Origin: Lenzites betulinus
Taxonomy: Eukaryota; Basidiomycota; Agaricomycetes; Polyporales; Polyporaceae
DNA length: 64,000 nucleotides
Assembly: GCA_022264855.1 (NCBI GenBank)
Contig: JABYQU010000087.1
Location: 1-64,000, forward strand
Reading direction: 5' to 3'
Shown: in pieces, positions 35,306 through 45,790 of the stretch
Numbering within the stretch: the first letter of the stretch is position 1
How the letters are laid out: each line of letters starts with the position of its first letter
Notes under the pieces: generated by a model
Told to the model about the DNA's origin: nothing
Databases searched by the model: none
The model's input: the letters and a program-made list of their open reading frames with translations, nothing else
Program-made: the position numbers and the translations under genes

Positions 35306-38300
35306 ATGCGGAAGACAACCATAGAAGATATTCCTGAAGACAGTATGCGCCAACAGTCGGAAGAAGGCAGCACCATTGCACAACAGGACACTATGAAAGC
35401 ACCCTTTGCGGAACTACCCACGCCAAATGACAAGCACCAAGAACAATGCACTGACAATCTGATACTAGCGTACCTGGACAAGACCATTGAGCACCACGGG
35501 GACTACCTGAAGCTAGGAGACAAACTCACCACAGAAGACCCTCAAGAGGAACAAGACCAGCGAGTCCGTCCCCGCCCGCGAGTAGGACGAATCTATCGAG
35601 CACCGGAAGGAACAAGCTTCATCTACTCTATGAATCTCTGGATATGGGCCAAGATCAACCCAGCTATGGCGCTTGCACAACAAGCATCCGGGAATAACCA
35701 GAAGATCCTATCTGAAGCATACCAAGAATTTGCATCGGTATTTGAGAAGAAAGCGGCGGAACGATTCCCATCCTCAAGACCCTGGGACCATGCCATTGAA
35801 CTGAAACCGGATTTTGTGCCTAAGGATTTCAAACCATATCGGCTGTCTCCACAGGAACAACAAGCAGCCGACGAATTCATCGATGAAAACCTAAAGAAAG
35901 GCTATATTCGCAAATCCAAATCCCCAATGGCATCACCACTATTCTTTGTTGGCAAGAAGGATGGATCTTTACGGCCATGTCAAGACTACTGCTACCTCAA
36001 TGAAGGAACCATCAAGAATGCATACCCGCTCCCGCTAGTAGCCGAACTGGTTGACAAGTTGCAAGGTGCCAAGGTCTTCTCCAAATTAGACCTGCAATCA
36101 GGCTACAACAACGTGCGAATCAAGGACGGTGATCAATGGAAAGCAGCTTTCAAGACCCACCGTGGACTATTCGAACCCATGGTCATGTTCTTCGGACTAT
36201 GCAATTCCCCAGGAACCTTTCAGGCAATGATGAACGCCCTATTCAAAGACATGATCGACAAAGGATGGCTTGTGATCTACATGGACGATATCCTCATCTT
36301 TTCGAAGGACCAGAAGACACACGAAGAACGGACACGAAGGGTGCTGCAAAGGCTACAAGAAAATGACCTGTTCTTGAAGCTGAAGAAATGCACTTTCGAC
36401 GCACCAGAAGTGGAATATCTTGGGATGATGATCCGGGAAAACCAGGTAGCCATGGACCCTATCAAGCTGAAAGGCATCCAGGACTGGAAAGAACCCACTG
36501 ACGTCAAAGGGGTACGGTCGTTCTTGGGCTTTGGCAACTTCTACAGGTGTTTTATCGATCACTTTTCGGATATTGCAAAACCGCTGAACGACCTAACCCG
36601 AAAGAACACCAAGTGGGAATGGACACCAGCCTGTCAGCAAGCCTTTGACACCCTGAAGAACAGATTCACCACAGCACCCGTCCTGTTAATGCCTGACACC
36701 TCCAAACCATTCTTCATCGAATCAGACACATCGGACTTTGCATCAGGAGCTGTCCTCCGACAACGAGACGAAAATGGCGACCTCCATCCATGCGCATACC
36801 TGTCCAAAGGATTCAACGAAGCAGAACGAAACTACGAGATCTATGACAAAGAACTCCTAGGAATAATCCGATCTCTACAAGAATGGTGCCACTACCTCCT
36901 CGGAGCACCTCATCCAGTACAAGTCCTTTCTGACCACAAGAACCTGACCTACTATCGTGATGCCCACCGGCTGAACCGACGGCAAGCAAGATGGCTACTC
37001 TTCCTATCAGAATTCGACATCCAGCTACACCACGTCCCAGGAAAAGACATGATCCAATCCGACACCCTGTCCAGACGACACGACCTTGGCCATGACAAGA
37101 AGAACGACAATAATGACTGCGTCCTCCTACCCGAACATCTCTTCGTCAGGATGATTGACTCCGAACTGCAAATACGCTTCAGAGAGTTCGTCATCAAAGA
37201 CCAGATATTCCAAGCAATACACATGGCGCTGAAGACCGGAACACTTCCCCCCATCAAATCCGCACTATCAGATTGGGAAGAACGGGACGGAATGGTATTC
37301 TTCAAGAACAGATGCTACGTCCCCGCTGATGAACAACTTCGGAGAGACCTAATCCAACGCTACCATGACACCCCGGCAATGGGACACCCCGGACGCTTCA
37401 AAACACTAGAACTCCTACGACGCGACTACTGGTGGCCGGGAATGCACACTATGGTGTCTCGCTACGTGGAAGGGTGCGCGGAATGCCAGCAAAACAAGAT
37501 CAATACACATCCCACCACACCACCGCTGAACCCCATCTCGGCTGACGGCGTCACACGACCCTTCCAGCAAGTCTCTGTCGACTACATCACCGATCTACCG
37601 ACATCCGATGGTTTTGACTCAATCATGGTCATGGTAGACCACGGCCTTACAAAGGGGGTAATCCTTACACCATGCAACAAGACCATCGACGCCATCGGAA
37701 CAGCCGCGCTCATGTATCAAACCGTATACCGACGTTTTGGCCTTCCAGAAAAGATCATCTCCGACAGAGGACCACAATTCACATCACACGTCATCAAGGA
37801 ACTAGGAAGACTCCTGAAGATCACACTGTCTCTCAGCACCGCATATCACCCACAGAGCGACGGACAAACGGAACGAGCCAATCAAGAACTCGAAGTCTAT
37901 CTCCGGATCTTCTGCACTGGACGACCAGACACCTGGTCAAGACATCTGATCGACGCAGAAGTAGCGCACAATCAACGAGCCCATGCAGCCAGAAACGCCT
38001 CTCCCTTCTACCTCATGATGGGATACAACCCGTCCTTGATCCCTATTGCCTACCCAAGGACCAATGTCCCCCTGGTACAAGACTGCCTAACCGACCTGCA
38101 AAAGGCACGTGACGAGGCGCTAGCGGCACATGAGCTAGCCCGGCAGATAATGAGGGACCGCATTATGGGAAAGTTCATCCCCTTCAAGAAAGGGCAGAAA
38201 GTCTGGCTCAAAGGCAAGAATTTGAAACTGTCATACGCCACCAGGAAGCTTGCGCCCAAACGAGAAGGACCATTTGAAATCCTCGAAGTCATCAGCACCC

Positions 38301-38915
38301 TCAATTACCGTCTCAAGCTACCTGAAACATGGAAGATCCACCCCGTGTTCCACGCAAGTTTCCTCACCCCTTATAAGGAAAACGACACACACGGCCCCAA
38401 CTACACGCGCCCTCCACCTGATCTGATCGACGATCAAGAAGAATACGAAGTCGAGGTGTAAGAATGACGGGGTAGGTGCCTTACTGGGCTCCTATCCCTT
38501 GGGTACTCTGGTCCGGGCTCGTATTTGGGCTCGGCGTACTCGTAGGGATGGTGGAGGGTAGTAAGGACTTACCCTCCACCAGGCGCCCGAGTTCCGAATA
38601 CTCGGGACACCGTACGCGGTGGCATTACATACATGCGGCTATCCGCGCGCTAATATGCGCGCGTGTACGTATGGTCCGATTCCGTATATTTTAGTTGTGC
38701 GTTTCGCACAACTAAAGGATCCTGTAGGAGCGCAGGATACGCGCTCCTTACACGAGGCCATTGTGGGACACAGGAAGCAACAAGGCGGAATCAGTTACCG
38801 AATCAAGTGGAAAGGATACTCCAGTGCCGAAAATACATGGGAACCGGAAGACATGCTGCTGCCTCATGCCCGGGAGCTCCTAGAAGGATATAAACGGGCC
38901 AAGAAACTGGCCTAA
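35306..38915 (+). pseudogene. Gypsy pol: RT, RNase H, integrase, chromodomain, split by an insertion
   Basis: The frame runs unbroken from 35306 to 38456. Reverse transcriptase has [28 protein letters not shown] and the catalytic YMDDILIFS; RNase H has [16 protein letters not shown] and [11 protein letters not shown]. Integrase has the zinc motif (H..H..C..C in [12 protein letters not shown] through CAECQQ), then [10 protein letters not shown] and [10 protein letters not shown] (catalytic D, D) and [13 protein letters not shown] (catalytic E). A 296-bp LTR insertion (38457-38752) adds a stop. Beyond it the chromodomain resumes (GGISYRIKWKGYSSAENTW, then EPEDMLLP) to TAA 38915. Removing the insertion and one copy of CGAGG would restore the frame. 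Confidence 0.92.
38457..38752. mobile_element. solo LTR, hairpin-rich, inserted in the Gypsy chromodomain
   Basis: 296 bp, TGTAAG...CTTACA, with a perfect 5-bp target duplication CGAGG (38452-38456 and 38753-38757). Successive perfect stems: 38549-38560 with 38570-38581, 38586-38592 with 38600-38606, 38608-38612 with 38617-38621, 38644-38650 with 38657-38663, 38690-38701 with 38705-38716, and 38727-38733 with 38741-38747. The copy at 55236-55531 has the same length and differs at one base that I can see, so this insertion is recent. It has no coding capacity. Confidence 0.9.
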
Positions 38916-38923
38916 ACCTCAAC

Positions 38924-39094
38924 ATGCTCGCACTCCTCGTACTCCTCTGCCTCTACATTCTCGCCCTCTTCGCCATCTCCCTCGCAGCCATCGCCTACAT
39001 CCTGCGAGAGTTCTCTCAACGACTACTCGAGAGGACCCTCCTCTCCAGGGACTACCCCCCCAAGAAGGATGACTTCAACGCATGGGGAACATAG
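38924..39094 (+). CDS. Gypsy accessory ORF A, tiny membrane protein
   Basis: 56 aa from ATG 38924, nine bases after the pol stop. The N-terminal half is almost wholly hydrophobic (LALLVLLCLYILALFAI), giving one transmembrane helix or signal anchor, followed by a charged tail (REFSQRLLERTLLSRDYPP). Its last 13 bases overlap the start of ORF B. Ty3/Gypsy elements normally end with pol or carry an env gene here. This could be a remnant or a miniature of such a gene, but no glycoprotein features are seen. It may also be chance. Confidence 0.5.
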   Translation: MLALLVLLCLYILALFAISLAAIAYILREFSQRLLERTLLSRDYPPKKDDFNAWGT

Positions 39095-39297
39095 TTGCTG
39101 TCCTCATCACCACCTTCACCGCATTCCTTTTCGCTCTTGCCTTCCTCAGATACGTTTCCCAACCCTACTTCTCACTCCTCCAACACCTCCTCGACCACCG
39201 CGATCCACTCTCTCCCACCACCGTCGAAGACACTGCGACCAGCCATGGGGATGGAACTCCCATTCTCGCGCAATACCTGGGTCCCGACTCGGCCTAA
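39082..39297 (+). CDS. Gypsy accessory ORF B, tiny membrane protein
   Basis: 71 aa from ATG 39082, overlapping ORF A in another frame. Starts MGNIVAVLITTFTAFLFAL, a second single-spanning hydrophobic segment, then a polar tail containing SPTTVEDTATS. It ends at TAA 39297 inside ORF C. Two consecutive overlapping membrane ORFs are unlikely by chance alone, but there is no homology evidence. Confidence 0.45.
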   Translation: MGNIVAVLITTFTAFLFALAFLRYVSQPYFSLLQHLLDHRDPLSPTTVEDTATSHGDGTPILAQYLGPDSA

Positions 39298-40192
39298 CAC
39301 ACCCGTCGAAGACACCGCCAGTTACGTGTTTGTCGATGAAAACATCGCACACACTCAATCGTCAAACTTGTCGGAGGAAACTCTTCACGAATCTGAAGCG
39401 GTACAATTGTCGGACCCACGGATAGAAGCTTTCGCTGTAGCCTATGCACGAGCCGTTGACACTCAAAACGAGCTCGAAGACATAGTTGACGAAACCCTTT
39501 CAAGACGCAACTACAACCTGTGGGTAGTGGTCAGCCAGGAGTTCTACCAAAGGCGCGTAATCTGTCACCTCGAAGCAGTACAACAAGCGTTGGAGAATGT
39601 CCCCGGGGAAGAAGCGGCACATGCGCTCTACCACCTCGACGAAGGGATGCAGCACCTCTCGGACGCACGAGAGAACATCGACCATGCCCTCTCGTGGCCC
39701 ACCAACCGCCACCGCCTCCAACAGTACTTTGGACGAATCGTACCGGAACTCGGTGAACCAGAGCCAACCGAACATCCGGGAGGTCCAACATCGTCTCGAC
39801 GAACGCGCGCACTATCCCCGGCCCCTGAAGCATGATATGTTCGACCTCGTCTTGAACAGATCCAACCCCTACGACCTCGTCCTGACACCCCCAGACCCGT
39901 ACCTTGGCAAGCACCACTTCCAATCCCATTCTACGCCACACCGGTACCTGTCGCTGCGGAAAACGCGACTACTAGTCAACACCCCATCCTCGACGCAATA
40001 GCCAATGAACAGTTCTGTCTCAACTGCGTTATCATCGGCCACGGAACGCTATACTGTCCCCAAAGACAGTGTTGTTGGTGCAGGATGTGGGGTGCAGGAC
40101 ATCTCGACGCGGACTGCCCTTGGTTCGGAACTGCGTCCCCTCGCTCTCCTCCACGCTCACCGGAGCTTCGTCACTTCCGAGACACTATCTGA
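39245..40192 (+). pseudogene. Gypsy accessory ORF C, ending in two zinc knuckles, interrupted by TGA
   Basis: From ATG 39245 one frame runs to TGA 39833-39835 and then stays open, in the same frame, to TGA 40190-40192 (about 315 codons in total). The first part is helical and acidic (AVAYARAVDTQNELEDIVDE, EFYQRRVICHLEAVQQALE). The part after the stop is Pro/Arg-rich and ends in two CCHC-type knuckles, CLNCVIIGHGTLYC and CCWCRMWGAGHLDADC. A second nucleic-acid-binding protein encoded downstream of pol is unusual for Ty3/Gypsy. The internal stop could come from CGA to TGA. The gene would be a conserved accessory gene if relatives keep it. Confidence 0.6.
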
Positions 40193-40220
40193 AGAAGTCA
40201 AGGGCGACTTCCTACCATAG

Positions 40221-40231
40221 AAAGGGGGTTA
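40221..40231 (+). promoter_or_regulatory. polypurine tract of the Gypsy element
   Basis: AAAGGGGGTTA lies directly before the 3' LTR. It is the expected primer for plus-strand DNA synthesis and marks the LTR boundary at 40232. Confidence 0.75.
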
Positions 40232-40518
40232 TGTTACAACCGTACGCGCTTCAGTAACGGTTGGTCACACGTTATGTCTGGAATCAGTCACGGACTCTGC
40301 CTCGTGGTTACCTTGTGTTTTGGATACGTGTTTCAGTGCCTCATGGCTACGGTGTGTTTTCGCTACGTGTTTCAGTACCTTATGGCTACGGTGTGGTTAC
40401 CTGCAGGCTGTGCCTCATGGTTACAGAGTGTCTCACATGTATATATAAGAGTAGGAGAGCTGAGGAGAACCTCAGCTCGACCTGGTTATCTATCGCCCTT
40501 CGAACCTCCCCTCTGAAC
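40232..40518 (+). repeat. 3' LTR of the Gypsy element, truncated
   Basis: Matches the 5' LTR from TGTTACAACC to CTCTGAAC, then stops abruptly; the next bases (TTGCTTAAGAGG) belong to the inverted-duplicated pogo-like sequence. The missing terminal segment is found inverted at 43563-43642. Confidence 0.9.
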
Positions 40519-42645
40519 TTGCTTAAGAGGGCCGCTGCCGGCAAATACAATTGATGAGGGCTGGTGCCACATGCTATGCATATACATTCTGATACTGATT
40601 GTACTGTATTATGTATACTGTCATATCATCCTTGTTATTACCTATCCCTTATCATAGTGCTGTCCTTATAATTACCTCACTGGTCAGCCTCAGTGTTCAC
40701 TGACCCTTGAATTTAAACAGTCCAGGGAGGAGGATCTTCAAAATATTCTATCAGTTATATAAATGTTTTATGGTATTTTAGCATATTGAAGCCTTTGAAC
40801 CTATCTAATTACATTACCAAAATGTGAAGCTGTAATGCTATATCTGTGCATATTACAGTATCCTTGTGTGTTGATTAGAAACTATCATTTAATATTAAAA
40901 TAGGAGAAATGGTGAGCAATAGTGATTTTAATGACACATCACATCTGCATTTGTACTACCCTAGTATTAATACAGAGATTTCAAGCATATTCCAGCCCTA
41001 TAAGCAATATAAATTGTGCTTGCTCTGCTTATTATGCAATTACTGCCCCCAAACAAATACTGATACTAGTTTCATCAGGAAGAGCTAGTCAATCTGATCC
41101 TAACAGCATATAATACTTGGGTAGTTGGTAAGGAAAATATGTCACAAGGTCAGTAGCCAGCAGCTAGTGGTAACATAGGTCACACCAGGTGACTCTGTCA
41201 CTTATGAGCACTGATACAGCTATTTGATCCGGTTACAAGACCTCTAGATGTGTTAGTACAATCTAGAATAGATGGCCTAGACTGTAGCTTTCTGATGATA
41301 CCAAAATCATTCAATTTGGTCAAGGTTTGGGCAAGATTGAGTCTGCAGTAGATCTGGTGCAAACAGGAACATACAGATAGGCACGCCAACGCGAAACAGC
41401 GTTGGTGTGCCAATCTGTATGTACATGTTTGTTCTGAGATAAGATCTAGCCCAAAGACAGACATGTATCCCATGTGTATGAGCCATTTGTTCCACAAGGT
41501 ATGGACTACTATATACCATTGGAAAGCTATGGCTGACGGGAATGCAATGGTGGTGTTTATGTAGTGAAAGAAGCAGATTTCATGTCATAAATAGCAAATT
41601 ATAGTAGCTAGTACACTAAAAAAGCAGTAAAACCGTGTTTTCTTCCCTGAATGCTTATCAATATATCATGTGTCATACATGCACAGATTGTGCCCATTCA
41701 TGCGCACCTAATGGTACTATTTGTATAATATTCGGACTATTATTGGGCTCAATATACCGGTTTTTCAATCATTTTGAGCCCTGCTTATGGAAAATGCTCT
41801 AAGCTCCATTCTACCAAGTCCCTCAGGCACAGGTCATGCACACTGAGCTGGCAAGCAGGACAGGTACCCATGGGACTTGACAATATTCACAGGATGGCTA
41901 AAAACACTGTTTAGCATGTTTCAGAGCAAGCCTTTAGCCATTTTGCACATATTATATATCATCAGGAAGGTAGAACCCAGCTCTAGTCAATGGTAGTGGT
42001 CAGAAAGGCATCTGATATACTCCCCTAAACACTGGCCATTCCATATGCATTTGCCTTAAAGACAGTGGTAAAACAGCCACATACTAGTAGAGCCTGCATG
42101 CTTGTTAAACATCTCTTCTGACACTTTTACAGAGAGGTGTATGACCTTCTGTTGCTTCTTCTTGTAGTTCTATTGACCATCTGCATGCATTTTCAAGCCA
42201 CTACATTAGTAGAATAAGTTCTCTGAGTATGTGCTGTAAGTACACTAAAGTGGCTTATACATGGGTATTAATGAGTTATAAAGGAATATGACTAGTAGTT
42301 GTGGTATAGAATGATCAATGTGCCTATGTAGCAGAGGTGTAGCTGCCAAAGTGAAGTGCTGTGTGAGCTAGGGTTAGACAAGCGCCCACTGGGAGGGTTT
42401 AGCTTGAGACTACACTGAGGCTACAAAGTCACTAGCACAGCATCGCAGGGGAACTAAGCACTAACCCTAAAGTTTCTAATGAGTTGGGACCCTAACCCTA
42501 GATCTATTAGAAGAGGTTCTATGTGGCGTCTATTCCAAATCTAATCCAAAGCTATCGGGATTTGATTTCTTTTTTCCCACGTACATCGATTTGCGTTTCA
42601 TCAGTTGGCTGAAACGTCGCCCCATAAGAAACGATTTCTTTGTTC
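40519..42645 (+). repeat. left arm of a 2.1-kb inverted duplication
   Basis: The reverse complement of 43656-45790, nearly identical over most of its length and more diverged in the outermost 100 bp. Its outer end contains a copy of the last 25 codons of the pogo-like transposase found complete on the right side. No gene of its own. It includes CCCTAA telomere-like words near 42462-42500 and the strong hairpin at 41350-41447. Confidence 0.9.
41350..41447. repeat. 98-nt hairpin within the left arm
   Basis: Bounded by AGATCT on both sides. The central stem is CATACAGAT-GGCAC-CCAACGC against GCGTTGG-GTGCC-ATCTGTATG with few mismatches and a GAAACA loop. The identical structure occurs in the right arm at 44854-44951. 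Confidence 0.8.
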
Positions 42646-43562
42646 TGCACCTACTGATTAACTTTATAAGTATATAGTGCCTCATACAAGTAGTTTCACT
42701 TACTCATTTGTCTTATATATCTCTTTAATTCCATGAGTAGAGTTCTTGATCTGATAGGTAATTTCATAGTGTTTGTGGAACACGCACACTCATGCTAATG
42801 TTGTGAATATTCTGCAACCACATGCAGCTTGACTTCTCGTTTTGCATTGTGCGAGCCCTCACATGTGCGCACCAATGGATCAGAGCTCAAATGTGGCATG
42901 GCTCGGCAGCATGATATTCCATTACTTCTCCACATTAAAATGTTTAAATACTGGTACCCTCTCACTGGTTTGCATCTGCTTCTCTCAAATCATCATGAAT
43001 GTTATTCAAAATTGGTACATTGGTAACGGTACATCTCAAGTACCACCCATTGAAATTTCATTGTTATTGGTGGCACGGGAGATGAGAAAACCGCTGTGCA
43101 CTGAGGGGTATCCTTGGCCTGTCTGAACTCCCGGTCCCTGATAGTATCTTTTCTCCTCTCTCAGGTTATACACATTTTTGTCTATTTAACTCACCCAATA
43201 CCATGCCAAAATACGTGCTTGTAACCTCTCAAAGAATGGCAATACACATGAGGTCAATATGGAGCTCTCTGAGCTTCTGTTTTTGTATCCACAACCATGT
43301 TGTAAATGAGGCCATTATCCACCCAAAACACTATCATAGAGCAGGCTGCTGTGAACTCAAGTATTAATAGGCATCTTTTCTCTAGTAGATAATGTCCACA
43401 GTACCTATATACAAGTCAGAGGGATAGGGGTGGCTGCTCAATTTGGAGTATAGTTCAAGATGGCAGAAGCAGGCATGTTATAGCTTATGAAATTGACAGT
43501 GGATATTATTATCATAGGGGAAGGCATCAATGCCACTGGGCTTAACCTTGACATTCTGCATC
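42646..43562. other. spacer between the inverted arms
   Basis: About 0.9 kb of AT-rich sequence without a recognisable gene. Read in reverse, it is the original downstream flank of the Gypsy insertion, since it begins with the target duplication GATGC next to the displaced LTR end. The phrase CCGGTCCCTGATAGTAT occurs at about 43131-43147 and again near 47530. Confidence 0.6.
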
Positions 43563-43642
43563 TGTTAAGACAATGCCCAGTGGTTCGCTTGTTAGGCTTT
43601 CAGCACAGGGACTTAGACGCTTCACACAAGAGGGATCGAGGT
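43563..43642 (-). repeat. displaced, inverted 3' terminus of the Gypsy LTR
   Basis: The reverse complement of the last 80 bp of the LTR, from the exact terminus (TGTTAAGAC here, GTCTTAACA in the LTR) inward to GGGATCGAGG. It is preceded at 43558-43562 by GCATC, the reverse of the 5' target duplication GATGC. It therefore completes the 3' LTR that breaks at 40518. Confidence 0.92.
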
Positions 43643-43655
43643 TACGATTGATGAG

Positions 43656-45790
43656 GAACAAAGAAATCGTTTCTTATGGGGCGACGTTTCAGCCAACTGA
43701 TGAAACGCAAATCGATGTACGTGGGAAAAAAGAAATCAAATCCCGATAGCTTTGGATTAGATTTGGAATAGACGCCACATAGAACCTCTTCTAATAGATC
43801 TAGGGTTAGGGTCCCAACTCATTAGAAACTTTAGGGTTAGTGCTTAGTTCCCCTGCGATGCTGTGCTAGTGACTTTGTAGCCTCAGTGTAGTCTCAAGCT
43901 AAACCCTCCCAGTGGGCGCTTGTCTAACCCTAGCTCACACAGCACTTCACTTTGGCAGCTACACCTCTGCTACATAGGCACATTGATCATTCTATACCAC
44001 AACTACTAGTCATATTCCTTTATAACTCATTAATACCCATGTATAAGCCACTTTAGTGTACTTACAGCACATACTCAGAGAACTTATTCTACTAATGTAG
44101 TGGCTTGAAAATGCATGCAGATGGTCAATAGAACTACAAGAAGAAGCAACAGAAGGTCATACACCTCTCTGTAAAAGTGTCAGAAGAGATGTTTAACAAG
44201 CATACAGGCTCTACTAGTATGTGGCTGTTTTACCACTGTCTTTAAGGCAAATGCATATGGAATGGCCAGTGTTTAGGGGAGTATATCAGATGCCTTTCTG
44301 ACCACTACCATTGACTAGAGCTGGGTTCTACCTTCCTGATGATATATAATATGTGCAAAATGGCTAAAGGCTTGCTCTGAAACATGCTAAACAGTGTTTT
44401 TAGCCATCCTGTGAATATTGTCAAGTCCCATGGGTACCTGTCCTGCTTGCCAGCTCAGTGTGCATGACCTGTGCCTGAGGGACTTGGTAGAATGGAGCTT
44501 AGAGCATTTTCCATAAGCAGGGCTCAAAATGATTGAAAAACCGGTATATTGAGCCCAATAATAGTCCGAATATTATACAAATAGTACCATTAGGTGCGCA
44601 TGAATGGGCACAATCTGTGCATGTATGACACATGATATATTGATAAGCATTCAGGGAAGAAAACACGGTTTTACTGCTTTTTTAGTGTACTAGCTACTAT
44701 AATTTGCTATTTATGACATGAAATCTGCTTCTTTCACTACATAAACACCACCATTGCATTCCCGTCAGCCATAGCTTTCCAATGGTATATAGTAGTCCAT
44801 ACCTTGTGGAACAAATGGCTCATACACATGGGATACATGTCTGTCTTTGGGCTAGATCTTATCTCAGAACAAACATGTACATACAGATTGGCACACCAAC
44901 GCTGTTTCGCGTTGGCGTGCCTATCTGTATGTTCCTGTTTGCACCAGATCTACTGCAGACTCAATCTTGCCCAAACCTTGACCAAATTGAATGATTTTGG
45001 TATCATCAGAAAGCTACAGTCTAGGCCATCTATTCTAGATTGTACTAACACATCTAGAGGTCTTGTAACCGGATCAAATAGCTGTATCAGTGCTCATAAG
45101 TGACAGAGTCACCTGGTGTGACCTATGTTACCACTAGCTGCTGGCTACTGACCTTGTGACATATTTTCCTTACCAACTACCCAAGTATTATATGCTGTTA
45201 GGATCAGATTGACTAGCTCTTCCTGATGAAACTAGTATCAGTATTTGTTTGGGGGCAGTAATTGCATAATAAGCAGAGCAAGCACAATTTATATTGCTTA
45301 TAGGGCTGGAATATGCTTGAAATCTCTGTATTAATACTAGGGTAGTACAAATGCAGATGTGATGTGTCATTAAAATCACTATTGCTCACCATTTCTCCTA
45401 TTTTAATATTAAATGATAGTTTCTAATCAACACACAAGGATACTGTAATATGCACAGATATAGCATTACAGCTTCACATTTTGGTAATGTAATTAGATAG
45501 GTTCAAAGGCTTCAATATGCTAAAATACCATAAAACATTTATATAACTGATAGAATATTTTGAAGATCCTCCTCCCTGGACTGTTTAAATTCAAGGGTCA
45601 GTGAACACTGAGGCTGACCAGTGAGGTAATTATAAGGACAGCACTATGATAAGGGATAGGAAATAACAAGGATAATATGACAGTGACAGTATGGATAATA
45701 CAGTACAATCAGTATTAGAATATATATGTATAGTATGTGGCACCAGCCCTCATCAATTGTATCTGCTTGCAGCAGCCCTCTTGAGCAAGT
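43656..45790 (-). repeat. right arm of the 2.1-kb inverted duplication
   Basis: Partner of 40519-42645. Homology starts at GAACAAAGAAATCG and ends near CTTGAGCAAGTTCA. Beyond 45790 it continues into the pogo-like transposase, so this arm is probably the original and the left arm the copy. Confidence 0.9.
44854..44951. repeat. 98-nt hairpin within the right arm
   Basis: Same structure as 41350-41447 in reverse orientation, with stems and loop kept. Confidence 0.8.

Larger units (their letters stand above)
32967..40518 (+). mobile_element. Ty3/Gypsy LTR retrotransposon with chromodomain (3' end displaced)
   Basis: 5' LTR 32967-33331, gag, protease, RT/RNase H/integrase with chromodomain, three extra ORFs, polypurine tract, then a 3' LTR that stops at 40518. 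The missing last 80 bp of that LTR are at 43563-43642 in reverse. The target duplication GATGC is at 32962-32966 and, in reverse, at 43558-43562. The two LTRs differ at roughly 3 percent of positions read by eye. Excluding the 296-bp insertion at 38457, the original length was about 7.3 kb. Chromodomain-bearing (chromovirus) elements are guided to histone marks. Confidence 0.92.

Noticed and set aside
38457..38752. A TIR transposon or MITE instead of an LTR
   Set aside because: The 5-bp target duplication, TG...CA ends and the purine-rich tract next to the second copy (55532-55543) fit an LTR better, although the ends are also inverted repeats.
41198..41497. 99-codon frame duplicated identically at 44804-45103
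   Set aside because: The duplication follows from the inverted repeat; the frame covers a hairpin and has no protein features.
42455..42505. CCCTAA words, also at 31441 and 43800, as interstitial telomere
   Set aside because: Only isolated one- or two-unit words, not a tandem array; copies at 43800 follow from the inverted duplication.
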